Shown: positions 1 through 5,692 of the stretch, one piece after another
How positions within the stretch are numbered: position 1 is the first letter of the stretch
Layout: each line of letters opens with the position of its first letter
Source: CAVPGH01 sp046726955
Lineage (GTDB): Bacteria > Acidobacteriota > Vicinamibacteria > Fen-336
DNA length: 5,905 nucleotides
NCBI GenBank assembly: GCA_046726955.1
Contig: JBKPBQ010000285.1
Location: 1 to 5,905 of the forward strand
Direction: 5' to 3'
The notes under the pieces: model-generated
Seen by the model: the letters and a program-made list of their open reading frames with translations, nothing else
Database searches by the model: none
What the model was told of the DNA's origin: nothing
Program-made: the position numbers and the translations under genes

Positions 1-7
1 GTTAGGC

Positions 8-41
8 GTCTCGTGGGCTCGGAGATGTGTATAAGAGACAG
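8..41 (+). other. Nextera read-2 transposase adapter (sequencing artefact)
   Basis: These 34 bases match the Illumina Nextera read-2 adapter, beginning GTCTCGTGGGCTCGG and ending in the 19-bp Tn5 mosaic end AGATGTGTATAAGAGACAG at 23-41. This is library-preparation sequence, not genome. The seven bases before it (1-7, gttaggc) sit where the i7 index would be and may be an index remnant, which is an inference. Bases 1-41 should be left out of any biological reading. The junction to genomic DNA at 41/42 is a tagmentation cut, so the true downstream neighbour of the permease gene is unknown. Confidence 0.97.
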
Positions 42-49
42 TCCCTGCA

Positions 50-1396
50 TCAGCGGCCGCCCGGGATGCGCATCCAGAGAAGATACGCGATGACGCCGCT
101 GGCCAGGATCAGGAACCCGATCACGGTGTTCGTGGGATAGCGGTAGATCGTGTTCAGGACCACGAGCCAGCAGCCAGCCACGAAGAATGCCGTTGTCCAG
201 GGATGGCCGGGAGTGCGGAACGTCCCCGCCTCGCCGCGCCGCCGGAAGACGAAGAGCGCGGCGCCGGTCAATCCAAAGGCGATGAAGTCCACCGAGACGA
301 CGTAGTTCAGGATCTGCTCGTAGCGTCCGGAGAGGGCGATGACGACGGCCGCGAGTCCCTGGATCACGATCGCCACCACCGGCACGCGCGACCGCGGGTG
401 CAGCCAACCAACCGCCTTCAGGAAGAGGCCGTCGCGGGCCATCGCGTAGTAGACACGCGGCGCGGTCAGGATCCCCTGGCTCAGGAAGCCGAACGTCGAG
501 ATCGCGATCCCCACGGCGAGCAGCCGCGCTCCGCGCTCGCCGAGGGCGCGGCGCATCACGTCCGACGCGGGGGTCGTGCTCGCGGCGAGACCCTCCGCCC
601 CGAGCACGCGCAGGCAGACGAGGTTCACCACGACGTAGAGGACGACGACACCGGCGACACCGAGCATCAGGCCGCGCGGCATGTCGCGCTCGGGATGCTT
701 CAGCTCGCCCGCCACGAAGCCCGACGTCTGCCATCCCCCGTACGCGAACATGACGGGGATGAGCGCGGCCCCGAAGGCCGTGAGGAGGCCGAAGGAGACC
801 GGACGATCGAGGAGCGGCGTGAAGCGAAACGGCGCCGGCTCCGCGAAGAGAAAGCCGCACACCACGAGAGCCGTGATGGCTCCGATCTTCAGGACCATCA
901 GCACGCTCTGGACGTTGCTGCCGGACTTCACGCCGAAGCAGTTGATGACGGTCAGGACGGCCAGTATCAGGAAGGCGGCGAGGCCTTCCGACACCGGCAC
1001 CGGGACGAGCTCGAGCAGGTAGCGCGCGCTCGTGATCGCGACCGCGGCCATGCCGCCGCTCTGGGTCACGAGGAGCAGGCACCAGCCGTAAACGAAGGCG
1101 ACACCCGGATGGAAGGCCTCGCGGAGGAACGCGTACTGGCCGCCGACCTCCGGCCGCAGCGACGCGAGCTCGGCGTAGACGAACGCCCCCGCCATCGCGA
1201 GCATCCCCCCCACGAGCCAAGCCCCGAGGATGAGGAAGGGCGTCCCCACCTGCCGCGCCACCACGTACGGATTGATGAAGATGCCGGACCCCACGATGCC
1301 GCCCATGACGAGCATCGTCGCGTCGAAGAGGCCGAGGCGGCGGGCGAGCGACGCGGTCAAGCGGCGCGCCGGTGTCCCGGGAGCATGCGGGGCCAA
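50..1396 (-). CDS. APC-superfamily amino acid permease (LAT/SteT-like)
   Basis: This is an inner-membrane amino acid transporter of the amino acid-polyamine-organocation superfamily, expected to work as a symporter or exchanger. At 448 residues it has the usual family length, with about 12 hydrophobic segments. The signature of the unwound first helix, GGIVGSGIF, lies at residues 32-40. A TM6 segment, FAYGGWQTSGF, is at 217-227 and is followed by the cytoplasmic loop GELKHPERDMPRG (230-242). FRTPGHPW at 393-400 resembles the segment before the last two helices in L-type (LAT) permeases such as SteT. The substrate cannot be told from sequence. The frame opens at a TTG (1394-1396) preceded by only a weak GGGG-type Shine-Dalgarno match. 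Another in-frame TTG, codon 13 at 1358-1360, would give a shorter tail that still keeps TM1. The TGA stop (50-52) is intact and lies eight bases from the adapter junction. The gene is divergent from the next one and appears monocistronic within the window. Confidence 0.93.
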   Translation of the reverse strand: MAPHAPGTPARRLTASLARRLGLFDATMLVMGGIVGSGIFINPYVVARQVGTPFLILGAWLVGGMLAMAGAFVYAELASLRPEVGGQYAFLREAFHPGVAFVYGWCLLLVTQSGGMAAVAITSARYLLELVPVPVSEGLAAFLILAVLTVINCFGVKSGSNVQSVLMVLKIGAITALVVCGFLFAEPAPFRFTPLLDRPVSFGLLTAFGAALIPVMFAYGGWQTSGFVAGELKHPERDMPRGLMLGVAGVVVLYVVVNLVCLRVLGAEGLAASTTPASDVMRRALGERGARLLAVGIAISTFGFLSQGILTAPRVYYAMARDGLFLKAVGWLHPRSRVPVVAIVIQGLAAVVIALSGRYEQILNYVVSVDFIAFGLTGAALFVFRRRGEAGTFRTPGHPWTTAFFVAGCWLVVLNTIYRYPTNTVIGFLILASGVIAYLLWMRIPGGR

Positions 1397-1480
1397 CGAT
1401 AGACGATCGCCCCGCGTCGAACAATCGCGCCGCCTCCGTCATGGCGGCGTCGTCGCCGTGAGATACGATCGGACGGATCC
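1397..1480. promoter_or_regulatory. Divergent intergenic region with 22-bp GC dyad
   Basis: This 84-bp spacer must hold the promoters of both divergent genes. A perfect 7-bp inverted repeat, CGCCGCC (1428-1434) and GGCGGCG (1443-1449), has an 8-base centre and could be an operator. On the plus strand TACGAT (1464-1469) resembles a -10 box but has no good -35 partner. On the minus strand TTGTTC, 17 bases, then TATCGT is a weak sigma-70-like pair. It would start transcription inside the annotated permease start, favouring the inner TTG at 1358-1360. All promoter assignments here are weak. Confidence 0.3.
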
Positions 1481-2992
1481 TTGGACATCCACGGCTCGCA
1501 GGCGATGGCCGTTCGCCGGGAATGGTGGACGGGGCCGGGCCGGTACCTCGTGCTGGGCGGCGCGATCGTCGCGCTCGTGCTGCAGCACCTGTGGACCGAT
1601 GCCTGGCAGGGCGACTTCTGGATCTACGTCGCCACGGTGGGGGAGCTCGCGGTCAGCCCCTGGCACCCGAGCCATCCGCTCTTCGGCGGGGAGGGCGCCT
1701 TCGCGTTCGTGTCCCCGTACACGCTGGCTCTCGGCCTCGTGGCCCGCGTGACGGACCTTCCCGCCTACGAGGTCCTGCTCCTCCAGGGCCTCGTGAACCT
1801 CGTCCTCTTCCTCGCCGCCCTCTACGCCTTCGTCTCGACGTGGCTGCGCCGGCCCCCGGCCGCGATCTACGCGCTTCTCTTCGTCCTCTTCCTCTGGGGT
1901 CCCGATCCCTGGCTGTTCAGCAGCTTCTTCCACCTGCGCAGCCTCGTCTTCGTCCTGCCCTATCCCTCGACCTTCGCCGCGGTCGTGGCGCTCTTCACGC
2001 TCGCGGCGTTCCGCTGGGCGCTCGACCACGACCGCCGGTTCTGGCCCGTCTTCGTGGTGCCCGCGGGGGCCCTCCTCTGGATCGTGCATCCGGTGAACGG
2101 CCTCTTCCTCGCGCTCGGAACGATCGCCTGCTCGCTCGACGCGCGCCGGCCGCTGCGGCACTGGCTGACGCTCGGCGCCGCGCTCGCCGCCGGCCCCGCG
2201 CTCGCGCTCCTCTGGCCCTACTTTCCCGTGGCCGACCTGTGGTTCCGGCAGACGGCGCTCGTCCATCGTGGGAACGAAGCGATGTACGACCATCCCCTCC
2301 CGAGGATTGCTCCCGCCCTCCTCGGCGTGCCGTTCCTCGTCGTGCGGCTGCGGAGGAATCCGCGCGACGCCGTGGCGCTCCTCGCCGTGGGTCTCGGCCT
2401 CCTCGTGGTGTTCGGTGGGCTCTCCGGCGCGTCGAGCTACGGCCGGCTGCTCTCCCACGCCGTGCTGATGCTGCAGGTCGTCCTCGCCGACGTGGCGCTG
2501 TCGCTCGAGGAGCACGTGGCCCGGCGGCCGGGGGCGCGGAGCGCGCGTCCGGCGTTCGCGGCGGGGCTCGTGCTGCTCCTCGTCGGGGTGGCGTGGTCGG
2601 GCGCGGTGACGCCCACCGTGATCGAGTCGTGGCGCGGCGATCTCTACTGGCTCGGCTTCCTCGCAAACGACGTCGGCCGCGACGACGTCGTGATGACCGA
2701 TCCGGACACCTGCTGGTACGTCCCCGCGTTCGGAGGCCGGGTCGTCGCCTTTCCGATGGAGCTGCCGTTCGCGCCCGATCACGCGGACAGGCTGCGCGCG
2801 GTCGAGCGGTTCTTCGAGCGCGGCGTCTCCGCGGACGAGCGGCGGGAGATCCTGCAGCGCTACCGGGTGTCGTACGTGCTCGCCCCGGTGAAGCCCGAGA
2901 ACGCGTCCGAGACCACCGCCTCGGAGCTGCGCGGCCTGGGCCCGCTCGTCTACGCGGGCCCCGACTACGAGCTGCAACGGGTCAGACCGTGA
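1481..2992 (+). CDS. Polytopic membrane protein, probable GT-C-type glycosyltransferase
   Basis: This 503-residue integral membrane protein has about 9-11 hydrophobic segments between residues 21 and 375 and a soluble C-terminal part (about 385-503). After the first helix comes QGDFW (43-47) with an Asp in the first extracytoplasmic loop, then a WHPSHP motif (61-66) and FVSPY (76-80). An acidic residue in that loop is the hallmark of GT-C enzymes (PMT/ArnT-like), which move sugars from polyprenyl-phosphate donors on the outer face of the inner membrane. The C-terminal part has the pattern of many such proteins: DDVVMTDPDTCWYVPAFGGR (401-420), then an Arg/Glu-rich helix and YRVSYVLAPV (461-470). 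The GT-C assignment is an inference from topology and motif style; donor and acceptor are unknown. The frame opens at TTG 1481, but ATG 1505 (codon 9, MAVRREWW) is an equally good start; neither has a clear Shine-Dalgarno site. No partner glycan gene is adjacent. It could instead be an uncharacterised membrane family lacking transferase activity. Confidence 0.85.
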   Translation: MDIHGSQAMAVRREWWTGPGRYLVLGGAIVALVLQHLWTDAWQGDFWIYVATVGELAVSPWHPSHPLFGGEGAFAFVSPYTLALGLVARVTDLPAYEVLLLQGLVNLVLFLAALYAFVSTWLRRPPAAIYALLFVLFLWGPDPWLFSSFFHLRSLVFVLPYPSTFAAVVALFTLAAFRWALDHDRRFWPVFVVPAGALLWIVHPVNGLFLALGTIACSLDARRPLRHWLTLGAALAAGPALALLWPYFPVADLWFRQTALVHRGNEAMYDHPLPRIAPALLGVPFLVVRLRRNPRDAVALLAVGLGLLVVFGGLSGASSYGRLLSHAVLMLQVVLADVALSLEEHVARRPGARSARPAFAAGLVLLLVGVAWSGAVTPTVIESWRGDLYWLGFLANDVGRDDVVMTDPDTCWYVPAFGGRVVAFPMELPFAPDHADRLRAVERFFERGVSADERREILQRYRVSYVLAPVKPENASETTASELRGLGPLVYAGPDYELQRVRP

Positions 2993-3005
2993 CGGCGCGC
3001 ACAGT

Positions 3006-3060
3006 CGTCGCCGGTGAGCGAGGCGCTCTTTCCGGAGCGAGTAATCCCTTACCGGCGACG
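3006..3060 (+). other. Nested stem-loop after the GT-C-like gene (possible terminator)
   Basis: CGTCGCCGGT (3006-3015) and ACCGGCGACG (3051-3060) form a perfect 10-bp inverted repeat enclosing 35 bases. Inside the loop, GAGCG (3016-3020) pairs with CGCTC (3024-3028) across a 3-base turn and is followed by TTT. It begins 13 bases after the upstream stop codon, which suits transcription termination or mRNA 3'-end protection. There is no proper U-tract after the outer stem, so a classical intrinsic terminator is not shown. Confidence 0.4.
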
Positions 3061-3193
3061 TAACACTGTCGGCCGCGGACATGCGTCGTAGCGAGGGTTG
3101 CGGCGACGACGCGCATGGCATCGGCGTTGCACCCTCCATGTGCCGAGGCTGACGGGCCTCCGGGTTCGTCGAGCAGGGAGGGGCTCCGCGACC

Positions 3194-3200
3194 GGGAGGT
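3194..3200 (+). promoter_or_regulatory. Shine-Dalgarno site GGGAGGT
   Basis: GGGAGGT lies three bases before the GTG at 3204-3206. It is a strong match to the anti-Shine-Dalgarno sequence and fixes that GTG as the start, which in turn gives an intact signal peptide. Confidence 0.7.
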
Positions 3201-3203
3201 CTT

Positions 3204-4190
3204 GTGACGAAATGCACACTGCGCGCCGCGCTCGTGGCGTTCTGGGGATGGGGCGCGCTCAACCTCCTTTCGGCGGCTCCGACCGCTGCCCGGCCCTCCG
3301 CTCCGTACGCGCGGTTCGTCGGCCGGAGCTTCGAGCCTTCGGCGGCGTCCTTCGATCCCGTCACCCGCCGCGTCCTCGTGCTCTCCGACGCCGACGCGAC
3401 CCTCTACCGTTACGAGCTCGGCGCGACGGGGCTCAGGCGCCCGCACGGGGAGGCTCACGAGTCGCTCCGGCTGCAACCAGGGATCGAGGTCGCGAGGCTC
3501 GAAGGAATGACTCGGCTTCCGAGCGGCGACTTCCTCGCCGTCACCGCCTTCGACCATCCGGACGCGCGCTACCGCCGGCTGCTGCGGTTCTCGTACGGCG
3601 CGTCCTCCCTCCCGGAGGCGGCCGTCGTCGGTCTCGACGAAGCCGCGCTCGAATCGGGGGTGCGCGACGTCGCGGGCCAACCCCTGTCGGGCGTCGATGC
3701 GGTCGCCGTGGACAGAACGGGGACGAAGGTGCTGCTGGGCATCCGGGACGGCGTGGCGCCGCACGAGGCGCGGCGCGGCGTCGGCCTCGTCGCGCGGTGT
3801 CCGCTCGCGGAGGGTCGGGTCGGGGCTCCGGAGGCGGTCGTCCGGCTCTCCACGGCAGAGACGGTCGCCGACCAGACGGAAACGCTCTCGGACCTCCAGC
3901 TCGACGCGGGCGGCGACAGCTTCCTCGTGCTGACGCGCGACGACGGGACGACGCCGGACGAGCCCTCGGGCCACCTCTTCCGCGTCCCCGCCAGCGTCCT
4001 CCTCGGTGTTCCGAACCTGGCGTCGCTCTCGCTCGGCACGCCGCTTCGCGAGTTCCGCGCGCGGCCGAAAGGCCTGGCCGTCGAGCCCTCGGGCGCGCTC
4101 GTGGTCGTCTTCGACGACGACGGGTCACAGCCGGCCGCCGGCCACGAGTCGTCGGAGGCTCTCTTTACCGTGATCGATCCCGCGCCCTGA
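3204..4190 (+). CDS. Secreted beta-propeller-like protein (SdiA-regulated / esterase-like phytase style)
   Basis: This 328-residue protein opens at a GTG with a good Shine-Dalgarno site. Residues 1-29 form a Sec signal peptide: a short basic start, a hydrophobic core around VAFWGWGALNLL, and likely cleavage after APTAA. There is no lipobox cysteine, so it should be soluble in the periplasm or outside. The mature part has at least five spaced repeats of the type acidic/Gly-hydrophobic-x-P-x-G-x-hydrophobic strand-DD: FEPSAASFDPVTRRVLVLSD (43-62), EGMTRLPSGDFLAVTAFDH (100-118), SGVDAVAVDRTGTKVLLGIRD (162-182, first strand onward), LSDLQLDAGGDSFLVLTRDD (228-247) and KGLAVEPSGALVVVFDDDG (289-307). 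This is the look of a six-bladed propeller such as SdiA-regulated, DUF3616 or esterase-like phytase proteins. Which family, and whether it is an enzyme, cannot be decided by eye. No metal or catalytic triad could be assigned. The following efflux gene starts 24 bp later on the same strand, suggesting co-transcription. Confidence 0.85.
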   Translation: MTKCTLRAALVAFWGWGALNLLSAAPTAARPSAPYARFVGRSFEPSAASFDPVTRRVLVLSDADATLYRYELGATGLRRPHGEAHESLRLQPGIEVARLEGMTRLPSGDFLAVTAFDHPDARYRRLLRFSYGASSLPEAAVVGLDEAALESGVRDVAGQPLSGVDAVAVDRTGTKVLLGIRDGVAPHEARRGVGLVARCPLAEGRVGAPEAVVRLSTAETVADQTETLSDLQLDAGGDSFLVLTRDDGTTPDEPSGHLFRVPASVLLGVPNLASLSLGTPLREFRARPKGLAVEPSGALVVVFDDDGSQPAAGHESSEALFTVIDPAP

Positions 4191-4214
4191 TCCGACCGTC
4201 TGCCGCGCGGCCGC

Positions 4215-5531
4215 GTGCGACAATGGGGTGTCCTGAGCAACCGCCCCTACCTGGCCCTCCGCCATCCGGACTTCCGACGCCTCTGGCTGGCGCAGCTCCT
4301 TTCCCAGACCGGCTCGCAGATGCAGGTGGTGGCCATCAACTGGCACATCTACCTGCTCACGCGCTCCGCGCTCGCGCTGGGCTTCGTGGGCCTCACGCGC
4401 GTCCTGCCCATCATCGTGTTCTCGATGTGGGGCGGGGTCGTCGCGGACCGCTCGGACCGCAAGAAGGTGATGTTCGTCTCGCAGTCGGCGATGACGGTCG
4501 TCTCGGTGGCGCTCGCGGCCCTTGCCTGGATGCGCCGCGACAGCGTGGCCGCGATCTACCTGCTGAACGCCGTTCAGGCGGCGGCCGTCGCCTTCGACAA
4601 CCCGGCGCGGCAGGCCCTCGTGGCCCGCCTCGTCCCGCCCGCCGATCTTCCCGGAGCGCTCGCCCTCAACCTCACGATGTTCCAGGCCGCGACGATCGCG
4701 GGCCCTGGCCTCGCCGGCCTGCTGATCGCGGGAACGAGCGCCTTGCCCGCTCCCGGCCACGGCACGCCTTCGGCCGTCCCCGAGACCGCGTCGCTGGGCC
4801 TCCTCTACTTGATCAACGCCCTGTCGTTCCTGTTCGTGCTCGGCGCGCTCGCCACGATGCGCGCGGACGGACGGGCGGAGCGGGGCGAGACACCGCACGA
4901 GCCGCCTCTCGCCGCGCTGCGCTCGGGCCTCCGGTTCGTCTTCACGACCCCGATCATGGTCTGGACCATGGGGCTCGACTTCGTAGCCACGTTCTTCTCG
5001 GGAGCGATGTCGCTGCTGCCCATCGTGGCCGACCAGGTGCTGCACGTCGGACCGCGAGGCTACGGTGCCCTCGCCGCCGCCCCTGCCGTGGGCGCGCTTC
5101 TCGGGTCGATCTACACGAGCGTCCTGCCGCTGCCGCGCAAGCAGGGTGTCGTGCTGCTCTGGTCGGTCGCGGCCTACGGGGTGGCGACCGTCGTCTACGG
5201 CCTCTCGCGGAGCTTCCTGCTGACCTTCCTCGCTCTCGCGGGCACGGGCCTCGCCGACGTCGTCTCCACCGTGATCCGCCAGACGCTGCGCCAGCTCGTC
5301 ACGCCCGACGCCCTCAGGGGACGGATGACTGCCGTCAACATGATCTTCTTCCTGGGCGGCCCGCAGCTCGGCGAGCTCGAGGCCGGCTTCGTGGCCTCGC
5401 TCTTCGCCTCCGCCGCCGCTGGTGTGACCGTGTCGGTCGTCTCGGGTGGCCTCGTCACGATCCTCGCCGCGGCTGCCGTGGCCGTCGCCGCCCCGCTCGT
5501 GCGCGACTATCGCGGGCTCGGCGCATCCTAG
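4215..5531 (+). CDS. MFS efflux transporter, EntS/MFS_3 family
   Basis: This is an inner-membrane proton-driven exporter of the major facilitator superfamily, about 12 helices in 438 residues, the usual length. The N-terminus LRHPDFRRLWLAQLLSQTGS (15-34) is typical of the MFS_3/EntS branch. MFS motif A, GGVVADRSDRKK (73-84), lies in the loop between TM2 and TM3. FDNPARQALVARLVP (127-141) and VTPDALRGRMTAVN (362-375) are further branch signatures. Relatives export enterobactin, macrolides or other small molecules; the substrate here is unknown. A Pro/Gly-rich stretch of about 20 residues (173-192) lengthens an extracytoplasmic loop before TM6. The start is uncertain: GTG 4215 has no Shine-Dalgarno site. 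CTG 4233 gives a family-like MSNRPYLALRHPDF start after a GGGGTG stretch, though very closely spaced. It lies 24 bp after the propeller gene and probably shares its transcript. Confidence 0.93.
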   Translation: MRQWGVLSNRPYLALRHPDFRRLWLAQLLSQTGSQMQVVAINWHIYLLTRSALALGFVGLTRVLPIIVFSMWGGVVADRSDRKKVMFVSQSAMTVVSVALAALAWMRRDSVAAIYLLNAVQAAAVAFDNPARQALVARLVPPADLPGALALNLTMFQAATIAGPGLAGLLIAGTSALPAPGHGTPSAVPETASLGLLYLINALSFLFVLGALATMRADGRAERGETPHEPPLAALRSGLRFVFTTPIMVWTMGLDFVATFFSGAMSLLPIVADQVLHVGPRGYGALAAAPAVGALLGSIYTSVLPLPRKQGVVLLWSVAAYGVATVVYGLSRSFLLTFLALAGTGLADVVSTVIRQTLRQLVTPDALRGRMTAVNMIFFLGGPQLGELEAGFVASLFASAAAGVTVSVVSGGLVTILAAAAVAVAAPLVRDYRGLGAS

Positions 5532-5542
5532 CTAGCAGGACG

Positions 5543-5559
5543 GCGAGCTCCTCGCTCGC
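5543..5559 (+). terminator. Small stem-loop after the MFS gene (weak terminator candidate)
   Basis: GCGAGC (5543-5548) and GCTCGC (5554-5559) form a perfect 6-bp stem with a 5-base loop, 11 bases after the TAG stop of the transporter gene. Position and shape fit a terminator, but no T-run follows (ATTCC), so function is a guess. It also sits just upstream of the next gene's -35 box. Confidence 0.35.
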
Positions 5560-5568
5560 ATTCCGCCA

Positions 5569-5597
5569 TTGACAGGGCCCCCTGCCGCGCGTAGCGT
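5569..5597 (+). promoter_or_regulatory. Sigma-70-like promoter of the last gene
   Basis: A perfect -35 box TTGACA (5569-5574) is followed, after exactly 17 bases, by TAGCGT (5592-5597), a -10 candidate matching TATAAT at three of six positions including the first TA and the last T. Transcription would start near 5604, giving a leader of about 88 bases before the ATG at 5693. This is the best promoter in the window. Confidence 0.65.
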
Positions 5598-5604
5598 AGC
5601 GGCA
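5583..5604. promoter_or_regulatory. 22-bp dyad over the -10 box (operator candidate)
   Basis: TGCCGC (5583-5588) and GCGGCA (5599-5604) are perfect inverted repeats ten bases apart, spanning the -10 box and the expected start of transcription, where a repressor would block initiation. The core GCCGC-N10-GCGGC recurs at 1429-1448 in the other promoter-bearing gap. In DNA this GC-rich, short dyads also arise by chance. Confidence 0.3.
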
Positions 5605-5631
5605 AATCCCCCGTTACCGATCCACCGCAAG

Positions 5632-5665
5632 GGCACCTGGCAACGAGGTCTGAGCCTCGGGTGCC
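5632..5665 (+). promoter_or_regulatory. Structured 5' leader hairpin
   Basis: Within the predicted leader, GGCACC (5632-5637) pairs with GGTGCC (5660-5665), and CGAGG (5644-5648) pairs with CCTCG (5655-5659). The two stems stack on the 3' side, leave a 6-base bulge TGGCAA on the 5' side, and close on the loop TCTGAG. The 3' arm segment GCCTC (5654-5658) can alternatively pair with GAGGC at 5685-5689, inside the Shine-Dalgarno region, so the two pairings exclude each other. Regulation is an inference; no known RNA family is recognised with confidence. Confidence 0.4.
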
Positions 5666-5681
5666 GCAATCGCAGCGAACC

Positions 5682-5688
5682 AAGGAGG
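5682..5688 (+). promoter_or_regulatory. Strong Shine-Dalgarno site AAGGAGG
   Basis: AAGGAGG ends four bases before the ATG at 5693-5695. It is the best ribosome binding site in the window and fixes the start of the last gene. Confidence 0.85.
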
Positions 5689-5692
5689 CCCC

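Larger units (their letters stand above)
2993..3203. other. 211-bp intergenic gap with inverted repeats
   Basis: No convincing gene lies here. A short frame from ATG 3081 to a stop ending at 3152 has no Shine-Dalgarno site and no recognisable product. The gap contains the nested stem-loop at 3006-3060. It also has an imperfect hairpin in which ATGCGTCGT (3081-3089) pairs with ACGACGCGCAT (3106-3116) apart from a two-base bulge. I see no consensus promoter, although one is expected because the downstream pair of genes is well separated from the upstream gene. Confidence 0.5.

Noticed and set aside
53..65. Overlapping NotI and SmaI sites suggesting a cloning polylinker
   Set aside because: The bases are in frame and encode the final PGGR and stop region of the permease without a break. 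Such sites are common in GC-rich DNA. Only the Nextera adapter before base 42 is artificial.
203..1402. Open frame of 399 codons on the plus strand opposite the permease
   Set aside because: It reads as charged low-complexity sequence, while the minus strand encodes a clear APC permease with GSGIF and 12 hydrophobic segments.
3081..3152. Short open frame of 23 codons in the intergenic gap
   Set aside because: It has no Shine-Dalgarno site, no hydrophobic or other recognisable pattern, and it overlaps an inverted repeat.
3157..3180. GGGTTCG segment resembling a tRNA T-arm
   Set aside because: The T-loop consensus is not met and no acceptor, D or anticodon arms can be found around it.
1439..3364. 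Open frame of 641 codons on the minus strand, opposite the GT-C-like gene
   Set aside because: It encodes a low-complexity Arg/Glu/His-rich product with no domain. It arises from high third-position GC in the plus-strand gene, which has membrane-protein character and clear motifs.
3098..5572. Open frame of 824 codons on the plus strand across the propeller and MFS genes
   Set aside because: It is Arg/Pro-rich low-complexity sequence in another frame of two well-supported genes, with no domain and no start signal.
5599..5692. SAM-I-clan riboswitch in the leader of the last gene
   Set aside because: Only the GGCAAC-stem-GGGTGCC part resembles the family. The conserved 5' strands of P1 and P2 and the k-turn are not visible, so it is not called as a known riboswitch.
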